Source of the DNA: Planctomycetaceae bacterium TMED10 | Lineage (GTDB): Bacteria > Planctomycetota > Planctomycetia > Pirellulales > UBA7805 | Length of the DNA stretch: 12,049 bases | Direction: 5' to 3' | NCBI GenBank assembly: GCA_002168195.1 | Contig: NHBP01000036.1 | Coordinates: 69,030-81,078, forward strand | Part shown: one piece after another, positions 1-7,182 of the stretch | Layout of the letters: every line of letters starts with the position of its first letter | How positions within the stretch are numbered: the stretch's first letter is position 1 | The notes under the pieces: model-generated | What the model was told of the DNA's origin: nothing | Seen by the model: the letters and a program-made list of their open reading frames with translations, nothing else | Database searches by the model: none | Translations under genes and position numbers: made by a program

Positions 1-677
1 GAACAGCCCCAATACAGGCAAGAGTCGTGCGCAGCGGTCCGATCGAAGGATGGATTGTAAGGAACTGTGACAGCGCGGTTGGCCCCGAAAACACTGTTAT
101 ACTCCACAATGACAATGGCGGGATCAACATTGTTAATCCGATCCCATACCCAATAATCATTGCCGTCAATATCGATACTGAGGATACCTAAGTCACCTGC
201 GTCACCTGCAAAACCATGTTCCTCGAGCAAGCTTTCGATATTATCGCAGTCGATAAATGCACATGCGGCTGTTAGATCATAACGCCAGTAGATGTCATCA
301 CGACGGATGGATTCTATGTAGTCAGAACTGCCATCCATCACCAAACCTCTCCAATTATCATTGATCAGTAAAAAACGCGTGTTTGCTTCCCGATAGTTTT
401 CAACACCAAACTCTACAAACGTTGGAGAGGATGGATTTGTGTGATAAATCAAATATTGAATGATGCCATCGTCACCAAACTGAGAAAAGACTTTGAATTC
501 GCAATCCTGTAGACGGTCGACGATACCGAGAGTACGAAGTTGCAAAATGAGCGAACGGGCCGCCAGCGTTTTTGCCTCTTGAATCTCATGCATCAGGCGT
601 CGAACAGCAGCCTTTTCTGAACGGTTACCTGAAAGTATTCGAGAAAATATGGATGGAACGAGGTTTTTAACCTTCAT
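1..677 (-). CDS. FkbM-like SAM-dependent methyltransferase, N-terminal part
   Basis: The gene begins at the ATG at 677-675 and is open for 225 codons to the left edge, so the C-terminus is missing. After a basic, helical N-terminus of about 60 residues comes FSQFGDDGII (64-73), then FVEFGVENY (87-95), which looks like the SAM-binding loop of a class I methyltransferase fold. LSIDIDGND (166-174) and VIVEYN (189-194) follow; this order is typical of FkbM-like proteins often found with polysaccharide or glycan genes. A role as an O-methyltransferase acting on a cytoplasmic glycan precursor is inferred. There is no signal peptide. No clear Shine-Dalgarno sequence precedes the ATG, so a different start cannot be excluded. 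By eye the gene is more A+T-rich than the transporter genes to its right, which may hint at a different origin. Membership of the methyltransferase-like fold is fairly sure, the substrate unknown. Confidence 0.72.
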   Translation of the reverse strand, partial: MKVKNLVPSIFSRILSGNRSEKAAVRRLMHEIQEAKTLAARSLILQLRTLGIVDRLQDCEFKVFSQFGDDGIIQYLIYHTNPSSPTFVEFGVENYREANTRFLLINDNWRGLVMDGSSDYIESIRRDDIYWRYDLTAACAFIDCDNIESLLEEHGFAGDAGDLGILSIDIDGNDYWVWDRINNVDPAIVIVEYNSVFGANRAVTVPYNPSFDRTAAHDSCLYWGC

Positions 678-695
678 CGGATTCCAATCAACTAA

Positions 696-717
696 GGGTC
701 GGATAAGGCTCGGATAA
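696..717. repeat. Two tandem 11-bp units
   Basis: GGGTCGGATAA (696-706) is followed directly by GGCTCGGATAA (707-717), differing at one base. The period of 11 bp is about one helical turn, and the pair ends 19 bases upstream of the methyltransferase ATG. A protein binding site is possible, but so short a repeat may also be chance. Confidence 0.4.
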
Positions 718-769
718 AAAACGCGTGTCGGACTTATAACAAATCAAAGGGGCTAACGTCTTCATCAAT

Positions 770-832
770 TATTGCTCGCAGCGCTAATTCTCCCACAATC
801 ATCGGTAAACGATCGATAAAATATTGCTCGCA
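770..832. repeat. Pair of 11-bp direct repeats
   Basis: TATTGCTCGCA occurs at 770-780 and again at 822-832, in the same orientation, 52 bp apart from start to start (about five helical turns). Both copies lie in non-coding DNA upstream of the methyltransferase gene. They could be operator half-sites or the remains of a small duplication; no function is shown by the sequence. Confidence 0.45.
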
Positions 833-908
833 AACGGATCGACGATGCATGCGTGAACCGATTGTCGAGGTCAGTGTTCCAAGAGTGAATATTCTTCCGC
901 TGCGATTT

Positions 909-929
909 GCCTCCCGCCGCGCTGGAGGC
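909..929 (-). terminator. GC-rich hairpin after the transporter unit
   Basis: On the minus strand, eight bases after the permease stop codon, GCCTCC pairs perfectly with GGAGGC (924-929 with 909-914) around a 9-base loop. It is followed by AAATCG, not by a run of U, so it is not a canonical intrinsic terminator. It could stabilise the 3' end of the transcript or be a weak pause site. The placement is suggestive, the function uncertain. Confidence 0.25.
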
Positions 930-937
930 CCAACCGG

Positions 938-2080
938 TCAACCGGATCTGAGCGCCGAGACAATTTCTGCGCGGGCAGCAAGCCAACCGGGCAAGCAACC
1001 TGCAACAAAGCCCGAGACCGTTGCAATCAAGATCCCCCAAAGTGCAAGATGCAGCGAAGGCGTAAAGGCGATCGTGACAGCTTCAGCACCGACCGAAAGG
1101 GCACTCCATTTCAGCATCGTCATCGCAAGTCCGACGCCGATAACGCCCCCTAAAATTCCAAGAACGACACTTTCAATCACTACGAGACTAAAAACTCGCA
1201 CCCCTGAAAATCCGATGGTCTGCAGTAGAGCATGTTCTCGTATCCGGTCCTGAACAGACATCACGGTAGTGGTGGCAACCAGCGCGAGTACCAGACCTAC
1301 GCAGGCGTAACTCAGATAGTGGGCCATCGCAATCAACTCCGCCAGATCACCGAGACTGCGTGCCTGAAAAACACCTTTCGGCCGCGTATCGGTCTCGACA
1401 GGGCCACCGTGAAACATCTGGTCGATCTGCGCTGATTTCGCATCCGGATCCACATCGTCGGCCAGCAAAATTTCGAACTGAGTCACTGTACCAACACGAT
1501 TTTCTCCCTTGCTACGCTGCAAAAATTCTAGGTGTGAATAAATGTAATTTTCTTCCGCCGGATCACTGCTCTCATAAATTCCTGCTACGTTCACACTCAA
1601 ATTTCCAATCGAAAACTTGCTGCCTTTTTTTAGATTCCGACGCTTTGCAACCGCTCGCCCGATGACCGCCGCGTCCTGATGATTCTCAAATGCATCCCAG
1701 TTGCCGCTCTTCAGCACAAAATCCCGAGCGGCGCGGAGTTTCTGTGGCGGTACGCCATAAAACACCACTACATCCAGACTGGCCCGGCAGTTATTGGTAA
1801 ACACCTGGATGGGTATCACTTGGCGTACGCCGTCGAGACGAGATATTTTTTGTTCATAGTCCTGGGGCAGATTACTCGTTGCGGGGCAAAACTTATTGGC
1901 CTGAAATGCGATCAATGATCTTTGTGCGCCCTGCTGACGATAGATGGCGTGCATACCCTCTTGAACGGAACCCACAAAACAAAAAACGAATAACGCAATG
2001 GCCGAACCGCTTACCGTAAGCAGCGTACGGGAGCGATGACGCCACAGTGTCTTGAAAATATATGGCAAAAATTTAAACAT
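938..2080 (-). CDS. FtsX/MacB-type ABC transporter permease (second permease)
   Basis: This is a 380-residue inner-membrane permease of the FtsX/LolCE/MacB type. A basic N-terminus leads into TM1 (about 18-38), followed by a large periplasmic domain (about 40-250), then three more membrane helices (about 255-277, 298-326 and 345-366). The cytoplasmic loop [12 protein letters not shown] (282-293) is the family's coupling motif between TM2 and TM3. The periplasmic domain has two cysteines, C65 in [11 protein letters not shown] and C98 in NNCRASLDV, which could form a disulphide. I chose the ATG at 2080 ([10 protein letters not shown]) over a start 24 codons upstream because the extra residues overlap the ATPase gene deeply and do not look like this family. 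The chosen ATG gives an 8-base overlap (ATGTTTAA) with the ATPase stop, a classic coupling arrangement. It has no ATPase domain of its own and must use the neighbouring one. The family is certain; the cargo is unknown. Confidence 0.93.
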   Translation of the reverse strand: MFKFLPYIFKTLWRHRSRTLLTVSGSAIALFVFCFVGSVQEGMHAIYRQQGAQRSLIAFQANKFCPATSNLPQDYEQKISRLDGVRQVIPIQVFTNNCRASLDVVVFYGVPPQKLRAARDFVLKSGNWDAFENHQDAAVIGRAVAKRRNLKKGSKFSIGNLSVNVAGIYESSDPAEENYIYSHLEFLQRSKGENRVGTVTQFEILLADDVDPDAKSAQIDQMFHGGPVETDTRPKGVFQARSLGDLAELIAMAHYLSYACVGLVLALVATTTVMSVQDRIREHALLQTIGFSGVRVFSLVVIESVVLGILGGVIGVGLAMTMLKWSALSVGAEAVTIAFTPSLHLALWGILIATVSGFVAGCLPGWLAARAEIVSALRSG

Positions 2081-2825
2081 CGTCTTTCCAGCTACCTGAA
2101 TGGGAAGATCGCTCGGTGATAGAAACAGCAGTGGACGCGGAACGTGGGGCACTCACCTGCACTAGCTTGCCCCGGTTAAGATACAACTGTCTGTCGGCAA
2201 CCGCGGCTACCTCCGTGTCATGCGTTACCATCAGCAGCGTTACGTGTAGTTGCGCATTGAGTTGCTTTAAAAGTTTGATAATCTGTGCTGATGTATCAGG
2301 ATCGAGATCACCGGTCGGTTCATCTGCCACCACAACCTTCGGATGCGCTACAATCGCCCGGGCAATCCCAACTCGCTGTTCCTGTCCACCGGAAAGCTGG
2401 CGAGGATAATGCTCTGCACGATCAAGCAAATGCACTGCCTCAAGCGCAATCTCGACACGCCGTCGCCGTTCGCTGCGATTGAGTGGTAGCAACAAGAGTG
2501 GCAATTCGATATTCTCATAAGCCGTAAGAACCGGAACCAGGTTATGTGTCTGAAAAATATAACCCATGTTAGCGGCACGCCAATGCGCCAATTGCGTGCG
2601 GGACAGTGCGGTGATGTCGACCCCGTCGACCACGATCGTTCCCGCATCGGGCCGGTCAATACTGGCAACTAGATTCAACAACGTCGATTTTCCGGTTCCA
2701 CTCGCACCCATCAACGCAAGAAACTCCCCCGCTTCAATTCCAAGTGTTACGCCATCAAGCGGTGTGATCGTTTCGTCACCTTTGTGATAGTGTTTGGTAA
2801 CATTATTAATTTCGAGCAAAGCCAT
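2073..2825 (-). CDS. ABC transporter ATPase, LolD/MacB family
   Basis: The 250-residue protein is a complete nucleotide-binding subunit that hydrolyses ATP at the inner membrane to drive the FtsX-type permeases. It has Walker A GASGTGKS (40-47), a Q-loop glutamine at Q92 (IFQTHNLVP), the signature LSGGQ (144-148; here followed by EQR where QQR is usual), Walker B VVVADEP (164-170) and the switch histidine H202 in [20 protein letters not shown] is typical of the LolD/MacB/FtsE branch. All catalytic residues are present. The C-terminal 25 residues after the domain are polar and low in pattern. The ATG overlaps the adaptor's stop by one base (TAATG), and the gene's own stop overlaps the next permease start, so adaptor, ATPase and second permease are coupled. 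It is the only ATPase in the unit, so it probably serves both permeases. Confidence 0.96.
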   Translation of the reverse strand: MALLEINNVTKHYHKGDETITPLDGVTLGIEAGEFLALMGASGTGKSTLLNLVASIDRPDAGTIVVDGVDITALSRTQLAHWRAANMGYIFQTHNLVPVLTAYENIELPLLLLPLNRSERRRRVEIALEAVHLLDRAEHYPRQLSGGQEQRVGIARAIVAHPKVVVADEPTGDLDPDTSAQIIKLLKQLNAQLHVTLLMVTHDTEVAAVADRQLYLNRGKLVQVSAPRSASTAVSITERSSHSGSWKDDV

Positions 2826-4444
2826 TACCGCATAGCTCCTTCAAAAAACTTTGGCAGATTTCCCAACTTTTCCTTTGGCGGAATCCGATCGCTTGAGCCT
2901 CCGGCGTCGCTGTGAATTTCTATCCTGTCACCGTCGCCAAGCGCCTGCGATCCGGAGACAATTATCCGATTCGAACTATTCAGTCCCTGGGTGACGGCAA
3001 TCAGACCATCGGCTCCAGTCGTGCCCGTTTGAATCCTTCTTTTCTTTGCCACTCTGCGAAGCGGATCCGCAATCCAAACATACTTACCCTGATCATCCGT
3101 GTGGATCCAGCCACGCAAGACGAATAACTGCATCTCTTCCGACAGTGGTCGACCACCAGTCGCCGCCCTTTGAGGTGCCAAGAACGTTACATCGACCAGC
3201 ATTTCAGGCTTGAAAACCGGCGGCGGATCAGTGATCGCAACCTTGACCTGCAACGTATTTTTTTGGATATCGGCCTCCGAATTGATAAACAGCACGGTTC
3301 CGCCAAGCGAAGAGGCGAGCGCCGGGTTCTCGATCACCACCGGCTGATTCGGGAGGACCTTGGGGATGTCTTCAAATCGGACATCAACCCGCACCTGCAA
3401 CATCTCGGGGCGATATAGTGTGACAACGGTCCGTCCATCGTGTCCTTCCATTTGTGCCATCGTATCCCCCATGCGGGCACCGGGATGAGCAATCAGGCGA
3501 AACACGCGGCCATCAATGGGTGATCGTACCGTCATCCGCTCAAGACGCAATTTGGCTTCGGCCAACGAAACGCGTGCCCTTTCGACGCGGGCAGCCGCCA
3601 CTTTGACTTTCGAGGCGGCAACTTGCTTCTCTCGAATTTCACTCGTTAGTAATTCCCTCTGCGTTCCAAGCGCATCGCGGCGCGATAAGATTGCGGCACG
3701 CTCCTGCTTCAAAGCTTCTTCGCGATCGCGCAATCCCTCAAGCAACGCGAGCGAAGAATCGAGCCTACCTTTTGCCAGGTCAATTTCAACGCTGGCAATG
3801 AGTTCTTTCACCTCCAGTTTCCGCTTAAAATCTTTACGCGTCGCTTCATAGTCTGCCTGGGCACGACGAATCAAAAAGGGAAGATTTCTGATTTCCGTAT
3901 CAATTCTTGCCAAGAAGGCTTCTGCTTCACCCAGCGAAGCGTCGAGGTGAACAGGCTGCTCATGCCGAACTTCAGCTGCCTGGAGCACGGCCTTTGCGGC
4001 GTCTAGTTCCGCTGCACGCAGCGCAAGGTCGGAGACGGTGCGGCGATGCGCCAGACGAGCATCCTCCTCGACAAGCAGCGCAATCGGCTCTCCCGTTTTC
4101 ACCACTTGGTCCTCTACCACTAAGAGCTTTGCGACCACGCCGGTCGCCAGGGCAGCAACTCGTACTGGTGTTGGCCGCGGCTCAATCCAACCGGCCGCCT
4201 GAAATAAGGGAGTTCCGGCTTGTCGCAGTTCGGCAGTCGTCGCGAAGACGGGTGACACGGTGACCCTGTGCGGTGGAACAATAAAATCCCAAGCGGCCCA
4301 GACAAGCAGGCTAACAAAACCGGCCACCAGACCCCCGGGCATGACATACCGCGTGAGCAGATGCCTGCGTGGCGGCACATCAAGCCGGACAGGTTCTTTT
4401 CGATCAATCGCTAGTTCTCGTAGATCGACTTGCTGATGTTCCAT
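2825..4444 (-). CDS. HlyD/MacA-type periplasmic adaptor protein
   Basis: The 539-residue protein is a membrane fusion protein linking the inner-membrane transporter to an outer-membrane exit duct. A cytoplasmic N-terminus leads into one membrane helix (about 33-56). The first lipoyl half follows (about 94-126, [19 protein letters not shown]), then a long coiled-coil hairpin rich in Ala, Glu, Arg and Leu (about 130-302). The second lipoyl half is at [16 protein letters not shown] (308-323), followed by a beta-barrel (about 340-425) and a membrane-proximal domain. The hairpin is long, so this adaptor is larger than typical MacA. I used the ATG at 4444: AAAGAG precedes it, and it lies 7 bases after the lipoprotein stop. 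The longer frame would add ten residues overlapping that gene. The stop overlaps the ATPase start. No TolC-like partner is encoded in the window. Confidence 0.93.
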   Translation of the reverse strand: MEHQQVDLRELAIDRKEPVRLDVPPRRHLLTRYVMPGGLVAGFVSLLVWAAWDFIVPPHRVTVSPVFATTAELRQAGTPLFQAAGWIEPRPTPVRVAALATGVVAKLLVVEDQVVKTGEPIALLVEEDARLAHRRTVSDLALRAAELDAAKAVLQAAEVRHEQPVHLDASLGEAEAFLARIDTEIRNLPFLIRRAQADYEATRKDFKRKLEVKELIASVEIDLAKGRLDSSLALLEGLRDREEALKQERAAILSRRDALGTQRELLTSEIREKQVAASKVKVAAARVERARVSLAEAKLRLERMTVRSPIDGRVFRLIAHPGARMGDTMAQMEGHDGRTVVTLYRPEMLQVRVDVRFEDIPKVLPNQPVVIENPALASSLGGTVLFINSEADIQKNTLQVKVAITDPPPVFKPEMLVDVTFLAPQRAATGGRPLSEEMQLFVLRGWIHTDDQGKYVWIADPLRRVAKKRRIQTGTTGADGLIAVTQGLNSSNRIIVSGSQALGDGDRIEIHSDAGGSSDRIPPKEKLGNLPKFFEGAMR

Positions 4445-4451
4445 ATTCTCT

Positions 4452-4973
4452 TTATTTCTTTTGGATAAACACACTGTCAGCCAGAATGGTCAGGTTACCG
4501 CTCTGATCGCGTTCGGCCTTGCCCTTAAGCACCACGGTCGAAAGTTCTTTAACACCGAGCAACGAACGGGCATCTTCTTCGACAAGCTTTCCCTGATTGT
4601 CGACAACTTTTACCAGTGCGGTGGATGTTGGCAACTGGGGCGTCTCACAACAGTAATCCCAGGGAACGGGACAGGAATCTCCCGGAATGTCGCTGCACGC
4701 CTTGAGTGAACGATCCACAATCTTGAAGGCGGCCCGGTCTTCTATCCAAGGATTGGAACTACCACCAATCCGGCCCACAATCACTACGGCTTCGCCATTT
4801 CTGGCGGTTTTACGCACGCCAACAACATCTTTCGCTTCCGCCGGTTCCTGAGCCAAAAGATATTTTTTACCGTTGGCCGATGCGGTCGGTCCCCCTAGGT
4901 CGGTAGTCCGCTGCGAACAACCGGCGCTGAAGAACAGGACCCCGAGCGACAACACCATGATCATATTTTTCAC
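4452..4973 (-). CDS. Cysteine-patterned lipoprotein with OB-fold-like body
   Basis: The 173-residue protein has a short basic start, a hydrophobic segment and FSAGC, giving a lipobox with Cys19 as the likely acylated residue (Ser at -3 is less usual). The body begins after a flexible Ser/Thr/Gly stretch and appears beta-rich. GEAVVIVGRIGG, AAFKIVDRSL and a closing VVLKGKAERDQSGNLTILA segment resemble an OB-fold, which is inferred from pattern only. A compact motif, KACSDIPGDSCPVPWDYCCE, holds C93, C101, C108 and C109. I recall similar unnamed proteins in planctomycetes but know no function. I read it from the GTG at 4973, because AAGAGGAG sits 7 bases before it; the ATG at 4994 lies upstream of that site. 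It sits between the first permease and the adaptor, so it is probably part of the transport system. Confidence 0.82.
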   Translation of the reverse strand: MKNMIMVLSLGVLFFSAGCSQRTTDLGGPTASANGKKYLLAQEPAEAKDVVGVRKTARNGEAVVIVGRIGGSSNPWIEDRAAFKIVDRSLKACSDIPGDSCPVPWDYCCETPQLPTSTALVKVVDNQGKLVEEDARSLLGVKELSTVVLKGKAERDQSGNLTILADSVFIQKK

Positions 4974-4980
4974 GTTCCAA

Positions 4981-4988
4981 CTCCTCTT
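4981..4988 (-). promoter_or_regulatory. Strong ribosome binding site for a GTG start
   Basis: AAGAGGAG on the minus strand lies 7 bases upstream of the GTG at 4973-4971. It decides the start of the lipoprotein gene in favour of GTG, because the only longer ATG start (4994) is upstream of this site and lacks one of its own. From the GTG the protein has a short, ordinary lipoprotein signal. Confidence 0.7.
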
Positions 4989-5033
4989 ATGCATTGATTA
5001 ACAACTTAAAATATTCTGCCGGTAAGACATCTG

Positions 5034-6197
5034 TTAAACCGCTTTCAGTCCCTCCACGATTGGCATCCGCAGTGCCCGAAAGACCGGGTAAATCCCACCT
5101 AAAAAACCCAACATCAGACTCACACCGCAACCAATTAAAATAGCCACGTTGTCGACACGGAGCGCAAAAGCACCCATCGTGAATCGCACGGTCATCCCAT
5201 TGATAAAGACCAGGGAAAAAAATGCCGCCAGCAGACTCGATGCGGCAGCAAGCAGTAGGCCCTCCTGAATCAAACTTACAGCGATCGCCCGGCGACTGAA
5301 CCCAATCGTCTGCAACGCAGCCAACTCGGACGTTCTGCCCACCACGGACCCGTACATCGTATTCATGCCCGCAAAAATCCCAGCCCCCGCTAGAAGTGTA
5401 ACCACCAGCCATGCCAAGCTTCGTATCGGAGCGTAATCTTTTTGCAAAGATGCGTAGTACGCTCTCTCCCGCATGGTCTGTAATTCCAAATCGAGTCTCT
5501 CCTTGCAAAACAGATCGAGATCAGCAAAATCCCCCTTCTGGGCCAGCGTCACTGCAACGAGACTTAAATCCTGCCGTTTCATTGCCTGCTGAAGACTATC
5601 GAGTCGACACCAGATCTCGGATTCAAAGGCAGAGCCTCCCGCCGAAAAAATACCGCTGATCTCCCAGGTCTGTCCTTCGAGTCGGACCGATTTTCCGACC
5701 GCCATTTCTTCGACACTTGCACCGAGTTTTGCCGCCGCCAAACGCCCCACTAAAACCTCGCCTGGTCGGGGCCAGTCACCTTCAAAAATGTCCAGGCTTT
5801 TTCGAACCAAAACGGCGGGTCGCGTTACCCCTCGGACCAGACCCATGGAAGGTTTGCGTGAGCCAACGCGGACCTGGGTCCCCAGATACAACTCAGGGGA
5901 GACAAACTTCTGCCCAAACCGCTCCTCAATTCCAGCAACACTGGCAGGCACGAGACCGCTCGTACGCATCGGAATGGATGAATATTCAAGATTTTCACCC
6001 ATTCCGAGCGACAGAATGACCGCTGCTTGGGGATCGCCACTTACCGACAGCGAACGCTCAAGACCTCGAATGAACCCCACAACGACAAATACCAGCACCA
6101 CTACCGTGGTGAGTCCCACCAAAGTAAGCGCCGTTCTGAGTCGGCGACGAAACAAATTACGAATGGCATATTCCCAGGGGAGCAGGCGAAAAAACAT
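5034..6197 (-). CDS. FtsX/MacB-type ABC transporter permease (first permease)
   Basis: The 387-residue protein has the same plan as the other permease in the unit: basic N-terminus (LFRRRLRTALTLVGL), TM1 (about 22-44), a periplasmic domain (about 46-255), and three C-terminal helices (about 258-283, 306-333, 350-372). The coupling loop GRTSELAALQTIGFSRRAI (287-305) is intact, and the tail IYPVFRALRMPIVEGLKAV is typical of the DevC/MacB branch. Its periplasmic domain lacks the CPATSNLP and NNCRASL cysteine pair of the second permease, so the two are clearly diverged partners, not recent duplicates. The start is preceded by only a weak purine stretch (TATAAGAAC). A 60-base gap separates it from the lipoprotein gene and 137 bases of non-coding DNA lie between it and the cysteine-rich gene. 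It must borrow the unit's single ATPase. Confidence 0.92.
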   Translation of the reverse strand: MFFRLLPWEYAIRNLFRRRLRTALTLVGLTTVVVLVFVVVGFIRGLERSLSVSGDPQAAVILSLGMGENLEYSSIPMRTSGLVPASVAGIEERFGQKFVSPELYLGTQVRVGSRKPSMGLVRGVTRPAVLVRKSLDIFEGDWPRPGEVLVGRLAAAKLGASVEEMAVGKSVRLEGQTWEISGIFSAGGSAFESEIWCRLDSLQQAMKRQDLSLVAVTLAQKGDFADLDLFCKERLDLELQTMRERAYYASLQKDYAPIRSLAWLVVTLLAGAGIFAGMNTMYGSVVGRTSELAALQTIGFSRRAIAVSLIQEGLLLAAASSLLAAFFSLVFINGMTVRFTMGAFALRVDNVAILIGCGVSLMLGFLGGIYPVFRALRMPIVEGLKAV

Positions 6198-6335
6198 GTT
6201 CTTATATCAAAAAGTTTATTGAACAGTGGGTCAACTTTTAGTGCCCCGTTGGCAAGCTAAAAGACCGTCAAGAAATCCCGTTACATCCGTTCCAAACTGG
6301 CGAGGCGGAAGTTCGGGAAGCAAGCAAAGCGTCGT

Positions 6336-6767
6336 TCAGAGCAACAGGACCCGGTGCAGAATGCACAGACTTTGGCCCGTTTTTATCCCCACAAATAAAT
6401 CGATTGTGCCGACTGGATGTTCTAAAGAACTTCCGAGAGCGACAACCGGATCGGGTACAGGAAAATACTGCAGCCGCATGTTTTCACTCTGCTCAGACAG
6501 CGAACTTCCCATCGCTTCGATCAATGCACCGTGGCAAATGCACAGGCAGCCACCAGAATGAATCGGCTCAAGTGGTGTGTTCGCAGGCGCACTAGAATCG
6601 TCGTCACCTTGGTCTCTCTGTTGCGGTAGCCTTGTGGCGCAGTGTGTGCAACAACTTTTCACCGTATCGCCACAAGCATCGCTTGACGGACAGATGCCAA
6701 CCAGACAGCGGAGCGGGCAGGTGAGGATTGCCCAGATCAACAAAATAGTGAATATGAAACGGCTCAT
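6336..6767 (-). CDS. Small cysteine-rich membrane-anchored protein, unknown function
   Basis: I do not recognise this gene by name. From the ATG at 6767 it encodes 143 residues with an N-terminal hydrophobic segment (about 3-16, FIFTILLIWAILT) that could be a membrane anchor or uncleaved signal. It has eleven cysteines: C17, C21, C26, C32, a cluster SCCTHC (C39, C40, C43, with H42), another GCLCICH (C74, C76, C78, with H79) and C135. Such clusters suggest binding of a soft metal such as copper, or disulphides, on the outer face of the membrane; this is inference. The frame stays open upstream to 6938, but the ATG at 6767 has GAGAGG 9 bases before it, gives a proper N-terminal hydrophobic segment and lies just after a promoter-like sequence. 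It leads the transporter unit and may sense or deliver something to it. The residue pattern makes a random frame unlikely, but this is the least secure of the complete genes. Confidence 0.6.
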   Translation of the reverse strand: MSRFIFTILLIWAILTCPLRCLVGICPSSDACGDTVKSCCTHCATRLPQQRDQGDDDSSAPANTPLEPIHSGGCLCICHGALIEAMGSSLSEQSENMRLQYFPVPDPVVALGSSLEHPVGTIDLFVGIKTGQSLCILHRVLLL

Positions 6768-6788
6768 AGAAAGAATCCTCTCGAACGC

Positions 6789-6817
6789 ATTATATTTCAG
6801 TGGAACGCGATTCGCAA
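6789..6817 (-). promoter_or_regulatory. Sigma70-type promoter candidate for the transporter unit
   Basis: On the minus strand TTGCGA (6817-6812, four of six bases of the -35 consensus) and a perfect TATAAT (6794-6789) are separated by exactly 17 bases. Transcription would start near 6782, giving a short leader in which the GAGAGG ribosome binding site of the cysteine-rich gene (6782-6777) lies at or close to the 5' end. The fit is good, but the short leader is a weakness. Confidence 0.45.
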
Positions 6818-7182
6818 ACACGTTAAAGGCACTATTTATAAGAGATCCGATAAAATTTTCGACAAACTCTTTGCCGGGCCGCATGAATCTCTCACCCGTA
6901 GGCGGCTGCATTCCACGATTTCTATTGGCCACATCCAACTCTTCAAAACCCTAATATTACACCCCTTTATTTTACCCTTATAAGGTTTTATCCCAACCTA
7001 TGGACGCGGCACATTCAATCACGAATCCTTGCGAAAAGCCTAGGCGAGCGATAGACTACGACGATCGGTGAACATTCTTGTTTGTTGAATTTTCTGTGAC
7101 ACTCGCAACGGGAGAGGATCGGGTGTTCGACTCGATGCAGTCCCGCTGGTTTGATACTTAACATCATTGAAAGAGGCCCTGC
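6818..7182. other. Divergent intergenic region
   Basis: This region separates the minus-strand transporter unit from the plus-strand DUF1579 pair. Its left part could be read as an N-terminal extension of the cysteine-rich protein (frame open to 6938), which I reject as coding. It contains an A+T-rich stretch around 6950-6992 with a 10-bp palindrome. A good ribosome binding site (AGAGG, 6 bases before the ATG) ends the region for the plus-strand gene. I find no convincing -35/-10 pair for the plus-strand genes, and no RNA gene or riboswitch that I recognise. Confidence 0.5.
6976..6985. promoter_or_regulatory. 10-bp palindrome, possible operator
   Basis: CCTTATAAGG is a perfect inverted repeat in the A+T-rich centre of the divergent region, about 160 bp from the transporter promoter candidate and 200 bp from the DUF1579 start. 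A dimeric regulator could bind it, but a 10-bp palindrome is expected by chance every few kilobases or so, and the flanking bases do not extend the symmetry. Confidence 0.25.

Larger units (their letters stand above)
678..937. other. Intergenic region between permease and methyltransferase
   Basis: This 260-base stretch separates the last gene of the transporter unit from the next minus-strand gene. It holds a GC-rich hairpin just after the permease stop, a pair of 11-bp direct repeats and a short tandem 11-bp repeat close to the methyltransferase start. Reading frames here are continuations of shadow frames of the permease and none has a ribosome binding site. I see no clear -35/-10 pair, although a promoter for the methyltransferase gene would be expected here if it is not cotranscribed. 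Confidence 0.5.

Noticed and set aside
765..1253. Overlapping open frames on both strands at the end of the second permease gene
   Set aside because: They lie over the permease C-terminus, lack ribosome binding sites, and encode proteins without recognisable pattern; they are shadows of the permease codons.
3907..4263. Plus-strand open frame of 118 codons opposite the adaptor gene
   Set aside because: Arg/Pro/Leu-rich composition is the usual antisense image of an Ala/Glu/Arg-rich coiled coil; no ribosome binding site and no family resemblance.
5788..6222. Plus-strand open frame of 144 codons opposite the first permease gene
   Set aside because: It is the antisense of a clear permease and has no start signal or recognisable domain.
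6219..6233. 15-base word TGACCCACTGTTCAA shared in inverse orientation with 11998-12012
   Set aside because: One copy is in a non-coding gap and the other inside a reading frame, the match does not extend, and about one such match in several windows of this size is expected by chance.
6201..6234. Possible promoter directly before the first permease (TTGACC with TGATAT)
   Set aside because: The spacer is 19 bases and transcription would begin at the start codon itself, so it would give a leaderless message; the elements are too poor to report as a promoter.
6768..6938. A 57-residue N-terminal extension of the cysteine-rich protein from the ATG at 6938
   Set aside because: It would place the hydrophobic segment inside the protein and the promoter-like sequence inside the gene. 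A weak AAGAG only 4 bases before that ATG is less convincing than GAGAGG before 6767. Not fully excluded.
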